A stretch of DNA of 64,000 nucleotides from Candidatus Roseilinea sp. Its GTDB lineage: Bacteria; Chloroflexota; Anaerolineae; J036; Brachytrichaceae. Shown in pieces: positions 48,760-58,035 of the stretch (position 1 is its first letter; every line of letters starts with the position of its first letter). The stretch covers positions 1 through 64,000 of the forward strand of contig JANWYN010000113.1 in NCBI GenBank assembly GCA_025055235.1, given 5' to 3'. The position numbers and the translations under genes are program-made. The notes under the pieces are model-generated. The model had not been told where the DNA came from, ran no database searches, and saw only the letters and a program-made list of their open reading frames with translations.

Positions 48760-49809
48760 ATGTTGAGCCTAACGGAAGTAGCCACTCCCGCGCCCGGCGC
48801 AAGCCGGCCGGCCGAGCCGACGACCACCAAAACGTTTGATGCCTTCGGCAGGCACATCCACTATCTGCGCGTGTCGTTGACGGATCGTTGCAACCTGCGC
48901 TGCGTGTATTGCATGCCGGAGCAGGTGGTGTTCCGGCCAACCGAAGAGCTGCTCACCGACCATGAGTTGTTCACAGTGCTCGAGGTGATGGACGCGCTGG
49001 GCTTCGACAAATATCGCTTGACTGGCGGCGAGCCCACCGTGCGACCGGGCTTGGTCGAGATCGTGCGGCGAATCGCCAGCCTGCCGAACGCGCGCGAAGT
49101 GGCGATGACGACGAACGGCTTGAAGCTGGCCCGGCTGGCCCGGCCGTTGAAGGACGCCGGGCTGAACCGCGTGAACATCAGCATAGACTCGCTGGATCCG
49201 GTCAAGTTCAAGCGCATCACACGCTGGGGAGATGTGCGCGACGTGCTGGCCGGCATCGAAGCTGCCGAGCGCGTTGGCCTGACGCCGATTAAACTCAACG
49301 CCGTGGTGATCCGCGGCTTCAACGAAGACGACGTCGTGCCCCTCGCCCGGCTTACGCTCGAACGCGAGTGGCAGTTCCGCTTCATCGAAGTGATGCCGTT
49401 CGCCGACGTCGCTGAGTTTCAACAGGCGTCCATCGTGCCGACGCATGAGATGATGGCGCGGATCGAAGCCGAACTCGGCCTGCTGATCGAGGAGAACGGC
49501 GGCCGGCTGGACGGCGAAGCTAAGGTCTATCGCCTGCCCGGTGCGCGCGGCACGGTCGGCTTCATCAGCCCGGTGACTGCACCATTCTGCGCGAGCTGCA
49601 ACCGCGTGCGCCTCACCGCCGACGGCACGCTGCGCCTGTGCCTGCTCAAGGACGGCGAACTCGACCTGCGCACGCCGCTGCGCCGCGGCGCAAACAAAGA
49701 CGACCTGCTCGATCTGATCCGCGCGGCAATCTGGCGCAAGCCGTGGGGCCACGACCTGGCGCATGGCGTGATCCCGATGAACCGGATCATGAGCGAAATC
49801 GGCGGGTGA
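48760..49809 (+). CDS. moaA: GTP 3',8-cyclase MoaA
   Basis: 349 aa radical-SAM enzyme; first step of molybdopterin synthesis from GTP. N-terminal Fe-S motif in SLTDRCNLRCVYCMPE, the SAM site LTGGEPTVRP, and the C-terminal second cluster in PFCASCNRVRLTADGTLRLCL. It ends with Gly-Gly, the MoaA GG tail needed for activity. Start ATG at 48760 is chosen over a TTG 15 bp upstream. moaC follows 5 bp on. Confidence 0.96.
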   Translation: MLSLTEVATPAPGASRPAEPTTTKTFDAFGRHIHYLRVSLTDRCNLRCVYCMPEQVVFRPTEELLTDHELFTVLEVMDALGFDKYRLTGGEPTVRPGLVEIVRRIASLPNAREVAMTTNGLKLARLARPLKDAGLNRVNISIDSLDPVKFKRITRWGDVRDVLAGIEAAERVGLTPIKLNAVVIRGFNEDDVVPLARLTLEREWQFRFIEVMPFADVAEFQQASIVPTHEMMARIEAELGLLIEENGGRLDGEAKVYRLPGARGTVGFISPVTAPFCASCNRVRLTADGTLRLCLLKDGELDLRTPLRRGANKDDLLDLIRAAIWRKPWGHDLAHGVIPMNRIMSEIGG

Positions 49810-49814
49810 GCGAT

Positions 49815-50306
49815 ATGGCACTGACGCACCTCGATTCATCCGGCCAGGCACGCATGGTTGACGTAGGCGCTAAGCCGGACACGCATCGCACGGCTGTTGC
49901 GCGCGCGACCGTGACCATGAGCCGCGCAGCCTATGACGCCATCGTGCAGGGCAACGTGAAAAAGGGCGACGCCCTCGGCGCAGCCCGCATCGCCGGCGTC
50001 ATGGCCGCCAAGCGCACCAGCGATCTGATTCCGCTCTGCCATCCGATCACGCTGACGCGCGTCGAGGTCCGCTGCGAACCCGTTGACGGGCGCATCGAGA
50101 TCGAGGCGCGCGTCGAATGCGTGGGCAAGACCGGTGTGGAGATGGAGGCGCTCACGGCCGTGAGCATCGCCGCGCTCACCATTTACGACATGGTGAAGGG
50201 CATGGACCGCGGCATGAAGATTGGCGAAGTAAGGCTGGTCGCGCGCAGCGGCGGCAAATCCGGCGAGTGGACGGCGGATGACTACCGGCATGATCGCGAG
50301 GGATGA
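49815..50306 (+). CDS. moaC: Cyclic pyranopterin monophosphate synthase MoaC
   Basis: 163 aa, family length. ARMVDVGAKPDTHRTAVARA at the start, LIPLCHPITLTRVEV (active-site histidine), and GVEMEALTAVSIAALTIYDM with MDRGMKIGEVRLV. It converts the MoaA product to cyclic pyranopterin. Translation starts 5 bp after moaA; a longer frame opens inside moaA but carries nothing conserved. Confidence 0.95.
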   Translation: MALTHLDSSGQARMVDVGAKPDTHRTAVARATVTMSRAAYDAIVQGNVKKGDALGAARIAGVMAAKRTSDLIPLCHPITLTRVEVRCEPVDGRIEIEARVECVGKTGVEMEALTAVSIAALTIYDMVKGMDRGMKIGEVRLVARSGGKSGEWTADDYRHDREG

Positions 50307-50309
50307 AGC

Positions 50310-50555
50310 ATGGTGATCAAGCTGTTCGCTACGTTGAAGGATCGCGCCGGCGCAGGTGAGATCACCGTCTCGGCGGAGGGCGAGTGTACGGTCGCCGAGC
50401 TGCGCACCCGCATCGCTGCGCAGCACCCGGCGCTGGCCGAGCTGGTCGCGCGCTCGATCGTCGCGGTCAATCGCGAATTTGCCTTCAACGACGACGTGGT
50501 GCGCGCGACGGATGAAGTTGCCCTCTTCCCACCCGTGAGCGGCGGATGCCTATGA
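50310..50555 (+). CDS. moaD: Molybdopterin synthase sulfur carrier subunit MoaD
   Basis: 81 aa ubiquitin-like sulfur carrier. VIKLFATLKDRAG at the start and EVALFPPVSGG at the end. Normally MoaD stops at Gly-Gly, whose carboxylate carries the sulfur. Here the frame continues for Cys-Leu before the stop (GGCL), because the gene overlaps moaE by 10 bp. QbsE-type carriers have a comparable GGCF tail that a JAMM protease trims; none is seen in this window. A base-level sequencing error is the other explanation. Confidence 0.9.
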   Translation: MVIKLFATLKDRAGAGEITVSAEGECTVAELRTRIAAQHPALAELVARSIVAVNREFAFNDDVVRATDEVALFPPVSGGCL

Positions 50556-51001
50556 GTGAGCCGACGATCGTTCGAATCACAACGGATCCAATTGACTTGA
50601 ACGCGCTTCAGCGAGCCGTGACTACGCCACGCGACGGCGCCGTCGTGTTGTTCACCGGCACGGTGCGCGGCGTCACCGGCGCGGAGCGAACCGAGAAGCT
50701 TGAGTACGAGGCCTACACCGAGATGGCGATGGCCAAGCTCCGGCAAGTGGCCGATGAGATGCGCGCCAAGTTCGCGCTGATCCACGGCATCGCCTTGGTG
50801 CAGCGCGTAGGCGAAATGGCCGTCGGCGAGCCGACCGTCGCCGTCGTCGTGAGCGCCGGTCACCGTGGGGACGGCGCGTTCGAGGCCGCGCGGTATGGCA
50901 TAGACCGGCTGAAGCAGATTGTGCCGGTTTGGAAGAAGGAAACGCGCCCCGACGGCTCTGCATGGGTCGAAGGCGATTACGTGCCGAGCCGAGGGGATTA
51001 G
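50546..51001 (+). CDS. moaE: Molybdopterin synthase catalytic subunit MoaE
   Basis: 151 aa. GAVVLFTGTVRGVTGAERTE, LEYEAYTEMAMAKLRQVADEM, RVGEMAVGEPTVAVVVSAGHR and the catalytic-lysine block VPVWKKETRPDGSAWVEGD are all MoaE hallmarks. With MoaD it inserts the two sulfurs that make molybdopterin. Start ATG at 50546 overlaps moaD; ATG at 50552 is the other option. Last gene of moaA-C-D-E. Confidence 0.94.
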   Translation: MPMSEPTIVRITTDPIDLNALQRAVTTPRDGAVVLFTGTVRGVTGAERTEKLEYEAYTEMAMAKLRQVADEMRAKFALIHGIALVQRVGEMAVGEPTVAVVVSAGHRGDGAFEAARYGIDRLKQIVPVWKKETRPDGSAWVEGDYVPSRGD

Positions 51002-51086
51002 AGACGCGGCGCGGTTGGCCTTTGCCGATTGATTTGACCCGGCGAGCGAGGCAGCCGCATCGTCTCTACTTCACGCTGTTATCCCG

Positions 51087-53090
51087 ATGCTGCTCCCAGA
51101 TCACGCGTTCGGCCTAGCTGCGTTCGTCCTGATCAACCTGATTCCCGGCTATGCGCTGATCGAAATCTTCTGGCCGCGCGCGTCGTCACTTTCACCTGCC
51201 GAACGCTTCGGCCTAGCTGCCGGCGTCGGCGTCGCCATCCCGCCGCTGTTGATCTATCTGGCCGACCTCGCCGGGTTGAGATGGGGGCGCGCAGCGACGT
51301 GGCTATACGCGATAGGCGCTGCGCTGATCGTGGTGGCTGCCATCATCATGCAAGGCCGCGCCCGGCGGACGCAATCCCTAGGCCGGCAGCGGGCCGACCG
51401 GGTCTTCTTCGGGCTGCTTATCCTGACGCTGATGGCAGCGTGGGTGCGTCTGCACGCCGTGCGCGAGCTGCGCGCCGGCATGTTCGGCGACTCGGTGCAT
51501 CACACCATGATCGCGCAGCTCATGCTGGAGAACGGCGGGCTGTTCTCGTCGTGGCGCCCCTATGCGCCGCTCACCACGCTGACGTATCACTTCGGCTTTC
51601 ACGCAAACGTTGCGTTCTACGCTTGGCTGCTCGGCGCGCCGGCGACCACAAGCGTGCTCATCTACGGCCAGTTGCTGAACGCGGCCGCCGTGCCGCTGGC
51701 ATTCCTCTTGGCATCGCGCGTCATCGGCGCGTATGTGCCCGACCGCGCATCGGTCGCCGCTGCCGCCGGATTGTGGGCAGCCGCCTTCACCGGCTTTGCC
51801 AACACCATGCCGGCCTACTTCGTCAACTGGGGACGCTACACGCAACTGGCCGGCCAGATCATCCTGCCCGCACTGCTTGTCGCGTGGATCGAACTGATCG
51901 AGCGAAGTGCAGACGGCAGCATCAAGGCCGACCGGCGGCCGATTGCGCTGGCTGCGCTGCTCACGACAGCTTTGATGCTGACGCACTACATCGTCACCAT
52001 CTTCGCCGCGCTCATGGTAGGCAGCTACCTGATCGCGCGCATCTTGCAGCTCAGGACGGCACGGCCGGCGCTTTGCACAGCGCTGCCGGCGTTGGGTGCC
52101 GCCGCAGCAGCACTCGTCGCGACATGGCCGTGGATTCAGACGACGCTCGCCGGTGGGCTACTGCGCAACACATCGTTGATGGTTAGCGGCGGCATCAGCG
52201 CCGAGCGCGTGGCCGGCTATGCCACGCTGACGCCGATCACGCCGTTCTACCTGAAAGGCTGGCTGCTGGCGTTGGCAATCGTTGGCCTGGGCGTAGCGAT
52301 CGCGCAGCGACAGTGGCGGCCGACGATCTTCGCCGTATGGGCGGGCCTACTGCTGTTCACGGTCACGCCGAACACCTTCGGGCTGCCCGGCAACGGCGTC
52401 ATAGACCAGCTCACGGCATACATCGCGCTGTATGTGCCGGTCGCGCCGTTGGCCGGCTATGGCTTGGCGGAGCTGCACACCTGGGTGACGAGTCGGCTCG
52501 AAGCACGGCTACAGTGGATGGCGCACGCCTATTTGCCTGCGACGCTGGCCGCAACGCTGGCGATTGCGGCATGGGGCGCGGCCACTTGGCTGCCGCGCGT
52601 CGTCGAGCCGGTCCGACAGATGCTCACGCCTGCCGACGAGCGCGCGATGGCTTGGATCGCCGCCAACCTTCCCGAAAATGCCCGCTTCGTGGTCAACACC
52701 TTTCCGGCCTACGGCGGATCGTTGATCGCCGGCACCGACGGCGGTTGGTGGATTCCCCTGATGACCAAACGCGCGACCAACCTTCCTCCGATTACCTACG
52801 GCAGCGAGGCGTTCGAGGATCCGGCGTTTTATCGCGAAACAAACGCCTTCGCTGCTGCGCTGCGCGGTGCGCCGCTCACCGACCCTGCGCCGCGCGCCAT
52901 CAACCTGGCGACGCCGGAGAACATCCAGCGTTTGCGCGCTGCGGGATTCACGCATGTGTACAAGGGCGCCAACCAAACGCCCGGGCCGGCGCAAGCTGAC
53001 TGGATAGATACGGCTGCCCTACGAAACAGCGACCACTTTCAACTGATCTACGAAGCGGGCGGCGTCGAAATCTTCGCGCTTGTAAAATGA
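51087..53090 (+). CDS. Large multi-pass membrane protein (DUF6541-like, possible glycan glycosyltransferase)
   Basis: 667 aa with about twelve membrane helices followed by a soluble C-terminal third. RAGMFGDSVHHTMIAQLMLENG and YHFGFHANVAFYAWLL resemble the conserved loops of lipid-linked-sugar membrane glycosyltransferases (GT-C-like), including an acidic residue after helix 1. The C-terminal part has NLPENARFVVNTFPAYGG and AGTDGGWWIPLMT. A role in polysaccharide assembly (or as a polymerase) is inferred from the glycosyltransferases that follow 1 bp later. Confidence 0.65.
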   Translation: MLLPDHAFGLAAFVLINLIPGYALIEIFWPRASSLSPAERFGLAAGVGVAIPPLLIYLADLAGLRWGRAATWLYAIGAALIVVAAIIMQGRARRTQSLGRQRADRVFFGLLILTLMAAWVRLHAVRELRAGMFGDSVHHTMIAQLMLENGGLFSSWRPYAPLTTLTYHFGFHANVAFYAWLLGAPATTSVLIYGQLLNAAAVPLAFLLASRVIGAYVPDRASVAAAAGLWAAAFTGFANTMPAYFVNWGRYTQLAGQIILPALLVAWIELIERSADGSIKADRRPIALAALLTTALMLTHYIVTIFAALMVGSYLIARILQLRTARPALCTALPALGAAAAALVATWPWIQTTLAGGLLRNTSLMVSGGISAERVAGYATLTPITPFYLKGWLLALAIVGLGVAIAQRQWRPTIFAVWAGLLLFTVTPNTFGLPGNGVIDQLTAYIALYVPVAPLAGYGLAELHTWVTSRLEARLQWMAHAYLPATLAATLAIAAWGAATWLPRVVEPVRQMLTPADERAMAWIAANLPENARFVVNTFPAYGGSLIAGTDGGWWIPLMTKRATNLPPITYGSEAFEDPAFYRETNAFAAALRGAPLTDPAPRAINLATPENIQRLRAAGFTHVYKGANQTPGPAQADWIDTAALRNSDHFQLIYEAGGVEIFALVK

Positions 53091-53091
53091 C

Positions 53092-54291
53092 GTGACCGTG
53101 AAGATGTGCGTCATCGGTCCGACGTGGCCCTTTCGCGGAGGCATCGCTCACTACACCACGCTACTGGTAAAGCACCTTCGCGAGCGCCACACTGTGCGCT
53201 TCATCACCTACATCAAGCAGTATCCGAAGTGGCTCTATCCGGGCAACACGGCCATGGACCCCAGTCCAGATTCGAGCGTGCTGCGCATCGAGTGCGATCG
53301 CCTGCTCACGCCGTGGAATCCCCTCACCTGGTGGAGAACTTACCGGCTGATCAAGCGCGACCAACCCGATGTGCTGCTCCTGCAGTGGTGGACGCCGTTC
53401 TTCTCACCGATGCTGTTCTTCCTCACGCGGATGCTGAAGCACGAGACGCGCATCCGCGTCATCTTCTTGTGCCATCACCTCATCGCGCCGGATGGCGGCA
53501 TCTTCGACTGGTTCCTGGCGCGGCGCATTCTGTGGCGCGGCAACGGCTTCATCGTGATGAGCGAAGAAGACTTCGCGCTGTTGCGCCGGGCGCTGCCATG
53601 GGCGCGCATCAAAGGCACGACACATCCTCCCTACGACGTCTTCAGTCGCGCACCAATTCCGCGCGAGCAGGCGCGCGCCAAGCTGGGGCTGCCGCTTGAC
53701 GCGCCGGTCGTGCTGTTCTTCGGCTTCGTCCGGCGCTACAAGGGACTGCGCCATCTCATAGAGGCGATGCGCATTGTGCGCGACCGGCTCCCAGATGCAA
53801 AGCTACTTGTCGTGGGCGAGTTCTGGGAGGATGAACGTCCTTATCACGACCTGATCCGCCAGCTTGGCTTGCAGGACGCCGTCCAGATCTACAACCAGTA
53901 CATCCCGAACGACCAGATCACGGTGTATTTCTCCGCGGCGGACGCGGTCGCCCTGCCTTACCTAGAAGCGACGCAGAGCGGCGTCGCGCAGCTCGCCATC
54001 GGCTTCGAGCGGCCGATCATCGCGACGAACGTCGGCGGCATGGCCGAGGTTGTGCACCATGGCGAAACCGGCTTCGTTGTTCCTCCCGGCGATTCACAGG
54101 CGCTGGCCGCAGCGCTGATCGAGTTCTTCACCAAAGGCTTCGCCGAGACATTCTCACAGCGCATCCGCAAGGACAAAGAATCGGCCTCGTGGCTGCCGAT
54201 GATCCAGTTGATCGAGGAGCTGGCGCAGCCCCTGCCCGAAGCACAAGCCGAAGCGGTAGCGATTCGCCGGCCCTCGCCGCGCGTGTTCTGA
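53092..54291 (+). CDS. GT4-family glycosyltransferase
   Basis: 399 aa GT-B enzyme. N-terminal GPTWPFRGGIAHYTTLLVKHL, junction VVLFFGFVRRYKGLRHLIEAM, and the donor site YLEATQSGVAQLAIGFERPI with the conserved glutamate. Begins at a GTG 1 bp after the membrane protein's stop. First of three consecutive GT4 genes in the second polysaccharide block; donor and acceptor unknown. Confidence 0.87.
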   Translation: MTVKMCVIGPTWPFRGGIAHYTTLLVKHLRERHTVRFITYIKQYPKWLYPGNTAMDPSPDSSVLRIECDRLLTPWNPLTWWRTYRLIKRDQPDVLLLQWWTPFFSPMLFFLTRMLKHETRIRVIFLCHHLIAPDGGIFDWFLARRILWRGNGFIVMSEEDFALLRRALPWARIKGTTHPPYDVFSRAPIPREQARAKLGLPLDAPVVLFFGFVRRYKGLRHLIEAMRIVRDRLPDAKLLVVGEFWEDERPYHDLIRQLGLQDAVQIYNQYIPNDQITVYFSAADAVALPYLEATQSGVAQLAIGFERPIIATNVGGMAEVVHHGETGFVVPPGDSQALAAALIEFFTKGFAETFSQRIRKDKESASWLPMIQLIEELAQPLPEAQAEAVAIRRPSPRVF

Positions 54292-54315
54292 GCGACGCAC
54301 GCTGCGCTCATCGCC

Positions 54316-55539
54316 ATGCGCATCGCCTTTCTGTGCACGTCCGGCATGGATAACGCCTCGCCGCGCGGGCGCTGGTTGCCCATCGCGCGCGAACTAGCGC
54401 GCACGGGCCATGAGTTACATCTCTTGCTGCTGCATCCGACCTACGACAAACTCCCTGCGAACAAGCGCGAACAAGTCATCGAAGGCGTTAGAGTGACACA
54501 CGTAGCGCAGATGCACGTGTACGGGTTGCCGGGCGAACGTCGCTACTTCACTCCGGCAGAGCTGATCAAAGTATCACTTCGCGCTGCGTTCGCTTTGCGT
54601 CGCGCATGCGTTCGGCTATGCCCAGACATCATCCACGTGTGTAAACCGCAGCCTATCAACGGGCTGGCCGGCTGGCTGGCTGCGCGCCAACTCCGGCGCC
54701 CACTGTTCGTGGACTGCGACGACTACGAAGCCGAAGCCAATCGCACGAACAGCGCGTTTCAACGCAAGATGCTCGCCTGGTGGGAAGACCGCTTGCCGTT
54801 GCACGCGCAAGGCGTAACCGTGAACACGCGCTTCCTGTTCGAACGATGTCGCGCGCTGGGTGTTCCTGAGGCGCGGCTACGCTATGTGCCCAACGGGGCA
54901 GATGCGCTGCCTGCGCATGTTCCACCGCCACCTGCACTCGCTCGTTTGGTTAGACAACCCATCGTGCTGTATGTGGGCACGCTCAGCATCGCTTCGCATG
55001 CTGTAGACCTATTGCTCGAGGCATTCGCAAAGGTCGAGAGCCAACTGCCGGAGGTGCAGCTCGTAATCGTCGGTGACGGCGATGATCGCGACGTGCTCAA
55101 AGCGCAAGCGCACCGGCTGGGGCTGCACAACGTCCACTGGCTGGGTCGCCTTTTGCCGGACGAAGCGCGCCGGTGCTATGTTGCAGCCTACTGCTCGGTA
55201 GATCCGGTGCGCGACACGCCAACGATGCGCGCGCGTTCGCCGCTCAAGATCGCGGAGAGCCTTGCCGCAGGCACGCCGGTCGTCACCGGCGATGTAGGCG
55301 ACCGGCGCGAGATGCTAGCCAACGGCGAGGCCGGCGTGTTGGTGCAGGCCGGAGATGCCGGAACGCTGGCGAATGGTCTGTGCTATCTTCTCGCGAATCA
55401 TGGACGGCGCGAACGCATGGCGCAACATGCGCGCACAAAGGCGCAAGCCTATGCCTGGGACAAGCTATGTCGCCAATGGATGGAGATCTATGAAGTAGCG
55501 GCGCAACGCCAGCATATCCGAGAACCAGGAGCGCGGTAG
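54316..55539 (+). CDS. GT4-family glycosyltransferase
   Basis: 407 aa GT-B enzyme. RIAFLCTSGMDNASPRGRWL at the start, junction PIVLYVGTLSIASHAVDLLL, and donor site block ARSPLKIAESLAAGTPVVTGDVG. The donor motif has S-P-L-K-I-A-E, a variant of the usual E-x7-E. Adjacent GT4 genes on both sides, with a 24-bp gap before and 1 bp after. Sugar specificity unknown. Confidence 0.86.
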   Translation: MRIAFLCTSGMDNASPRGRWLPIARELARTGHELHLLLLHPTYDKLPANKREQVIEGVRVTHVAQMHVYGLPGERRYFTPAELIKVSLRAAFALRRACVRLCPDIIHVCKPQPINGLAGWLAARQLRRPLFVDCDDYEAEANRTNSAFQRKMLAWWEDRLPLHAQGVTVNTRFLFERCRALGVPEARLRYVPNGADALPAHVPPPPALARLVRQPIVLYVGTLSIASHAVDLLLEAFAKVESQLPEVQLVIVGDGDDRDVLKAQAHRLGLHNVHWLGRLLPDEARRCYVAAYCSVDPVRDTPTMRARSPLKIAESLAAGTPVVTGDVGDRREMLANGEAGVLVQAGDAGTLANGLCYLLANHGRRERMAQHARTKAQAYAWDKLCRQWMEIYEVAAQRQHIREPGAR

Positions 55540-55540
55540 C

Positions 55541-56704
55541 GTGAGGCGCATTCGCATTCTGCAGATCATCGCCGGCCTCGATATCGGACGAACGTTCGGT
55601 GGCGCAGAGCGCATCGGCATCGAACTTGCTTGTCACTTAGATTACAGCGAGTTCGAGCCGACCGTGTGCAGCTTCTGGCAGATGGGCAGCCGGGCCGAGT
55701 CGCGCTGGGCGCAGTTGCTCGATGAACATCGCGTGCCCATGTTCTATGCGACCCACCGCGATGAACAGCGCGACTCAGCCGACTACTTCAAGGGCGTCCG
55801 GCGCATCATTCGATGGTGCGCGCAAAACAAGGTGGACATCATTCACGCACATCACGAAGGCGGCGCTCTGGCCGGCGGAATAGCCAAGTTGCGCGGCGGC
55901 GCTTCGGCTGTCGTTAGGACAGCGCATACGCCGCTGGAACTGGAATGGGGGAGAGGATGGAAGGGCTTCGCTTTGCGCGCATCCTTCTCGCACCTGGTCT
56001 TCCCGCTTTTGCTCGATGCCGAGCTGGCCGTATCCCGTGAATACTGCGCGAAGCTGCAACGACGCATCGTTGCACGTTTGGCCGGAAAGCGTCCTCGCCT
56101 CGTGTATAGTGCCATACCGAGGAACAGCGCCCCGACCAGTCCAGACAGCGTCAGAATTGCCCGCCGCCCGCCCGTGATTGGCAGCATCGGACGATTGACT
56201 CATCAAAAGGGCCATCGCTACTTGATTGATGCGATGCCTCAGGTGCTGGCTGTTGAACCCGAGGCGCAACTATGGCTAATCGGCGAGGGTGAGCTGCGTG
56301 CAGCGCTCCAACAGCAAGCTCGTGCGCGCGGCGTCGAGTCTCAGGTGTGCTTTCTGGGCCTGCGAGACGACATTCCCGATCTTTTGAACCGTATGAATGT
56401 GTTCGTGCTCCCCTCGGTGTGGGAGGGCATACCGGTAGTCTTGCTGGAGAGCATCGCTGCAGGTGTGCCGGTGATCGCCTCGGATTTGCCCGGCAACCGC
56501 GAGCTCATCGAGCATTGCCGTTCCGGCTGGTTGACACCGCCCGGCGATACGGCGTCTCTGTCGGCAAGCATTATCGAGGCACTGCAAAATCCGCAGCGTG
56601 CAGCGGCATATGCGCGCGAAGCACAAAAGATCCTCCCGCAATTCTCCATCGCAGCAATGGTCGAGAGACATCAAACACTCTACCGAAGCCTGATCCAGGT
56701 ATGA
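55541..56704 (+). CDS. GT4-family glycosyltransferase
   Basis: 387 aa GT-B enzyme. ILQIIAGLDIGRTFGGAERI at the start, VIGSIGRLTHQKGHRYLIDAM, FLGLRDDIPDLLNRMNVFVLP, and donor site WEGIPVVLLESIAAGVPVIA, the classical E-x7-E arrangement. Start is a GTG 1 bp after the previous gene. Its stop overlaps the flippase start (ATGA). Confidence 0.88.
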   Translation: MRRIRILQIIAGLDIGRTFGGAERIGIELACHLDYSEFEPTVCSFWQMGSRAESRWAQLLDEHRVPMFYATHRDEQRDSADYFKGVRRIIRWCAQNKVDIIHAHHEGGALAGGIAKLRGGASAVVRTAHTPLELEWGRGWKGFALRASFSHLVFPLLLDAELAVSREYCAKLQRRIVARLAGKRPRLVYSAIPRNSAPTSPDSVRIARRPPVIGSIGRLTHQKGHRYLIDAMPQVLAVEPEAQLWLIGEGELRAALQQQARARGVESQVCFLGLRDDIPDLLNRMNVFVLPSVWEGIPVVLLESIAAGVPVIASDLPGNRELIEHCRSGWLTPPGDTASLSASIIEALQNPQRAAAYAREAQKILPQFSIAAMVERHQTLYRSLIQV

Positions 56705-58014
56705 AATCATCCATCCTGCTCGCCGTCCTGACTTCGCTGCGGCTTGCCACCTCTGCTTTGAGCCAGTTGTTTGTGATTACCCTGGTGGGCATCGGCTCCC
56801 GAACCGATGCTTTGATTGCCAGCTTTGTGTTGCCGCAGTTGACATCTACGCTTATCGTCGCTTCCTTAAATCAGGTGCTGGTTCCGTTGTTCACAGCAGA
56901 ACCTCCCGATTCCCGCCAACAACACGCCTGGATGGTCTTTGTCGTGCTATTCGTCATTGTCACGCCCGTTGCATTGCTGCTCATGGCAACAGCAGATGGC
57001 TGGCTAGGTCTGCTGGCCCCCGGATTCTCCGCAGAGGGAAGAGCGCTCACAGCACAACTGGTGCGCATCCAGTTGGCCGGCGTCATCTTCGCGGTGCCGT
57101 TCTCGGCGCTGTGGTCGCTACAATGCGCTCAGGGCCGGCTGCTGTGGGCGGAGGGCGCTCAGACTGCGTCAACATTCGTTGCAGCCGTCCTCATGATTGC
57201 AGCCGCGCCCAGATATGGCGTGTATGCTGCAGCATCTGCAGTCGTGCTTCGGTCTGCACTGGACGTGCTCCTGTTGATCCGCGGCCTAGGGCCGTGGCGC
57301 GGCATCATACGCGAATCGCATCTATTGCGGCGCGCATGGCACCGAGTGCGCTATCCGATCGCCGGCTCGGCCTATTTCGGCACCGAGCCGCTTGTCAACC
57401 AGTTCCTGACGTCCTTCGCCGGCCCGGGTGGCTTATCGGCTTTCTTCGCTGGCCAGCAGGTCTATGCCACGCTCTCGCTCATTGCCAACAAAGCAATCGC
57501 AGCACCGCTGCTACCCGTGCTGTCCGCCGATGCAAATGACGATGAGTGGCTCACCTTTCGACAACGCTATCGCCGTCGCGCCTGGTATGTCTTTCTGACC
57601 ACGTCAGGGTTGGTGCTCTGCATCGCGCTGCTCGGCAGGCCAATCCTGGAGTTGTTGATCGAGCGTGGGCAATCTCTGCCGGAAGCGACCGACTTGATCT
57701 GGCAAACGTTGGTCACTCTGGGTGGCGTGTGCGTCGGTGGCATCGTTGGACAGATCACGCTGACTGCGCTCCACGCCATGGGTGACACGAAGACGCCCAC
57801 ACAGATCGGCATCGTCACATACACGATCTATCTTCCTGCGAAAGTTGTAGCCTTCTTCGCTTTTGGCCTCGTCGGGCTCACCCTCGCATCCAGCGCTTTC
57901 TTTCTGGCGAACATGATCGGGCAATGGTTCTTCCTGGAGCGCACGCTCAAACAGCGCACAGCGCTAGATCGCAGCTTTCATCCCGCGGTAGAGAATGGCA
58001 TGCTCCAAAAGTGA
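56701..58014 (+). CDS. MurJ/MviN-like lipid flippase (Wzx role)
   Basis: 437 aa with about twelve membrane helices. SALSQLFVITLVGIGSRTDALI near the start, QLAGVIFAVPFSALWSLQCAQG mid-protein and GQITLTALHAMGDTKTPTQIG late are MurJ/MviN-type blocks. In a polysaccharide locus it most likely flips lipid-linked repeat units across the membrane. The ATG at 56701 overlaps the preceding stop; the open frame upstream is antisense-free but non-conserved. Confidence 0.82.
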   Translation: MKSSILLAVLTSLRLATSALSQLFVITLVGIGSRTDALIASFVLPQLTSTLIVASLNQVLVPLFTAEPPDSRQQHAWMVFVVLFVIVTPVALLLMATADGWLGLLAPGFSAEGRALTAQLVRIQLAGVIFAVPFSALWSLQCAQGRLLWAEGAQTASTFVAAVLMIAAAPRYGVYAAASAVVLRSALDVLLLIRGLGPWRGIIRESHLLRRAWHRVRYPIAGSAYFGTEPLVNQFLTSFAGPGGLSAFFAGQQVYATLSLIANKAIAAPLLPVLSADANDDEWLTFRQRYRRRAWYVFLTTSGLVLCIALLGRPILELLIERGQSLPEATDLIWQTLVTLGGVCVGGIVGQITLTALHAMGDTKTPTQIGIVTYTIYLPAKVVAFFAFGLVGLTLASSAFFLANMIGQWFFLERTLKQRTALDRSFHPAVENGMLQK

Positions 58015-58035
58015 TCGGAGTGCACTGATGGCTAG

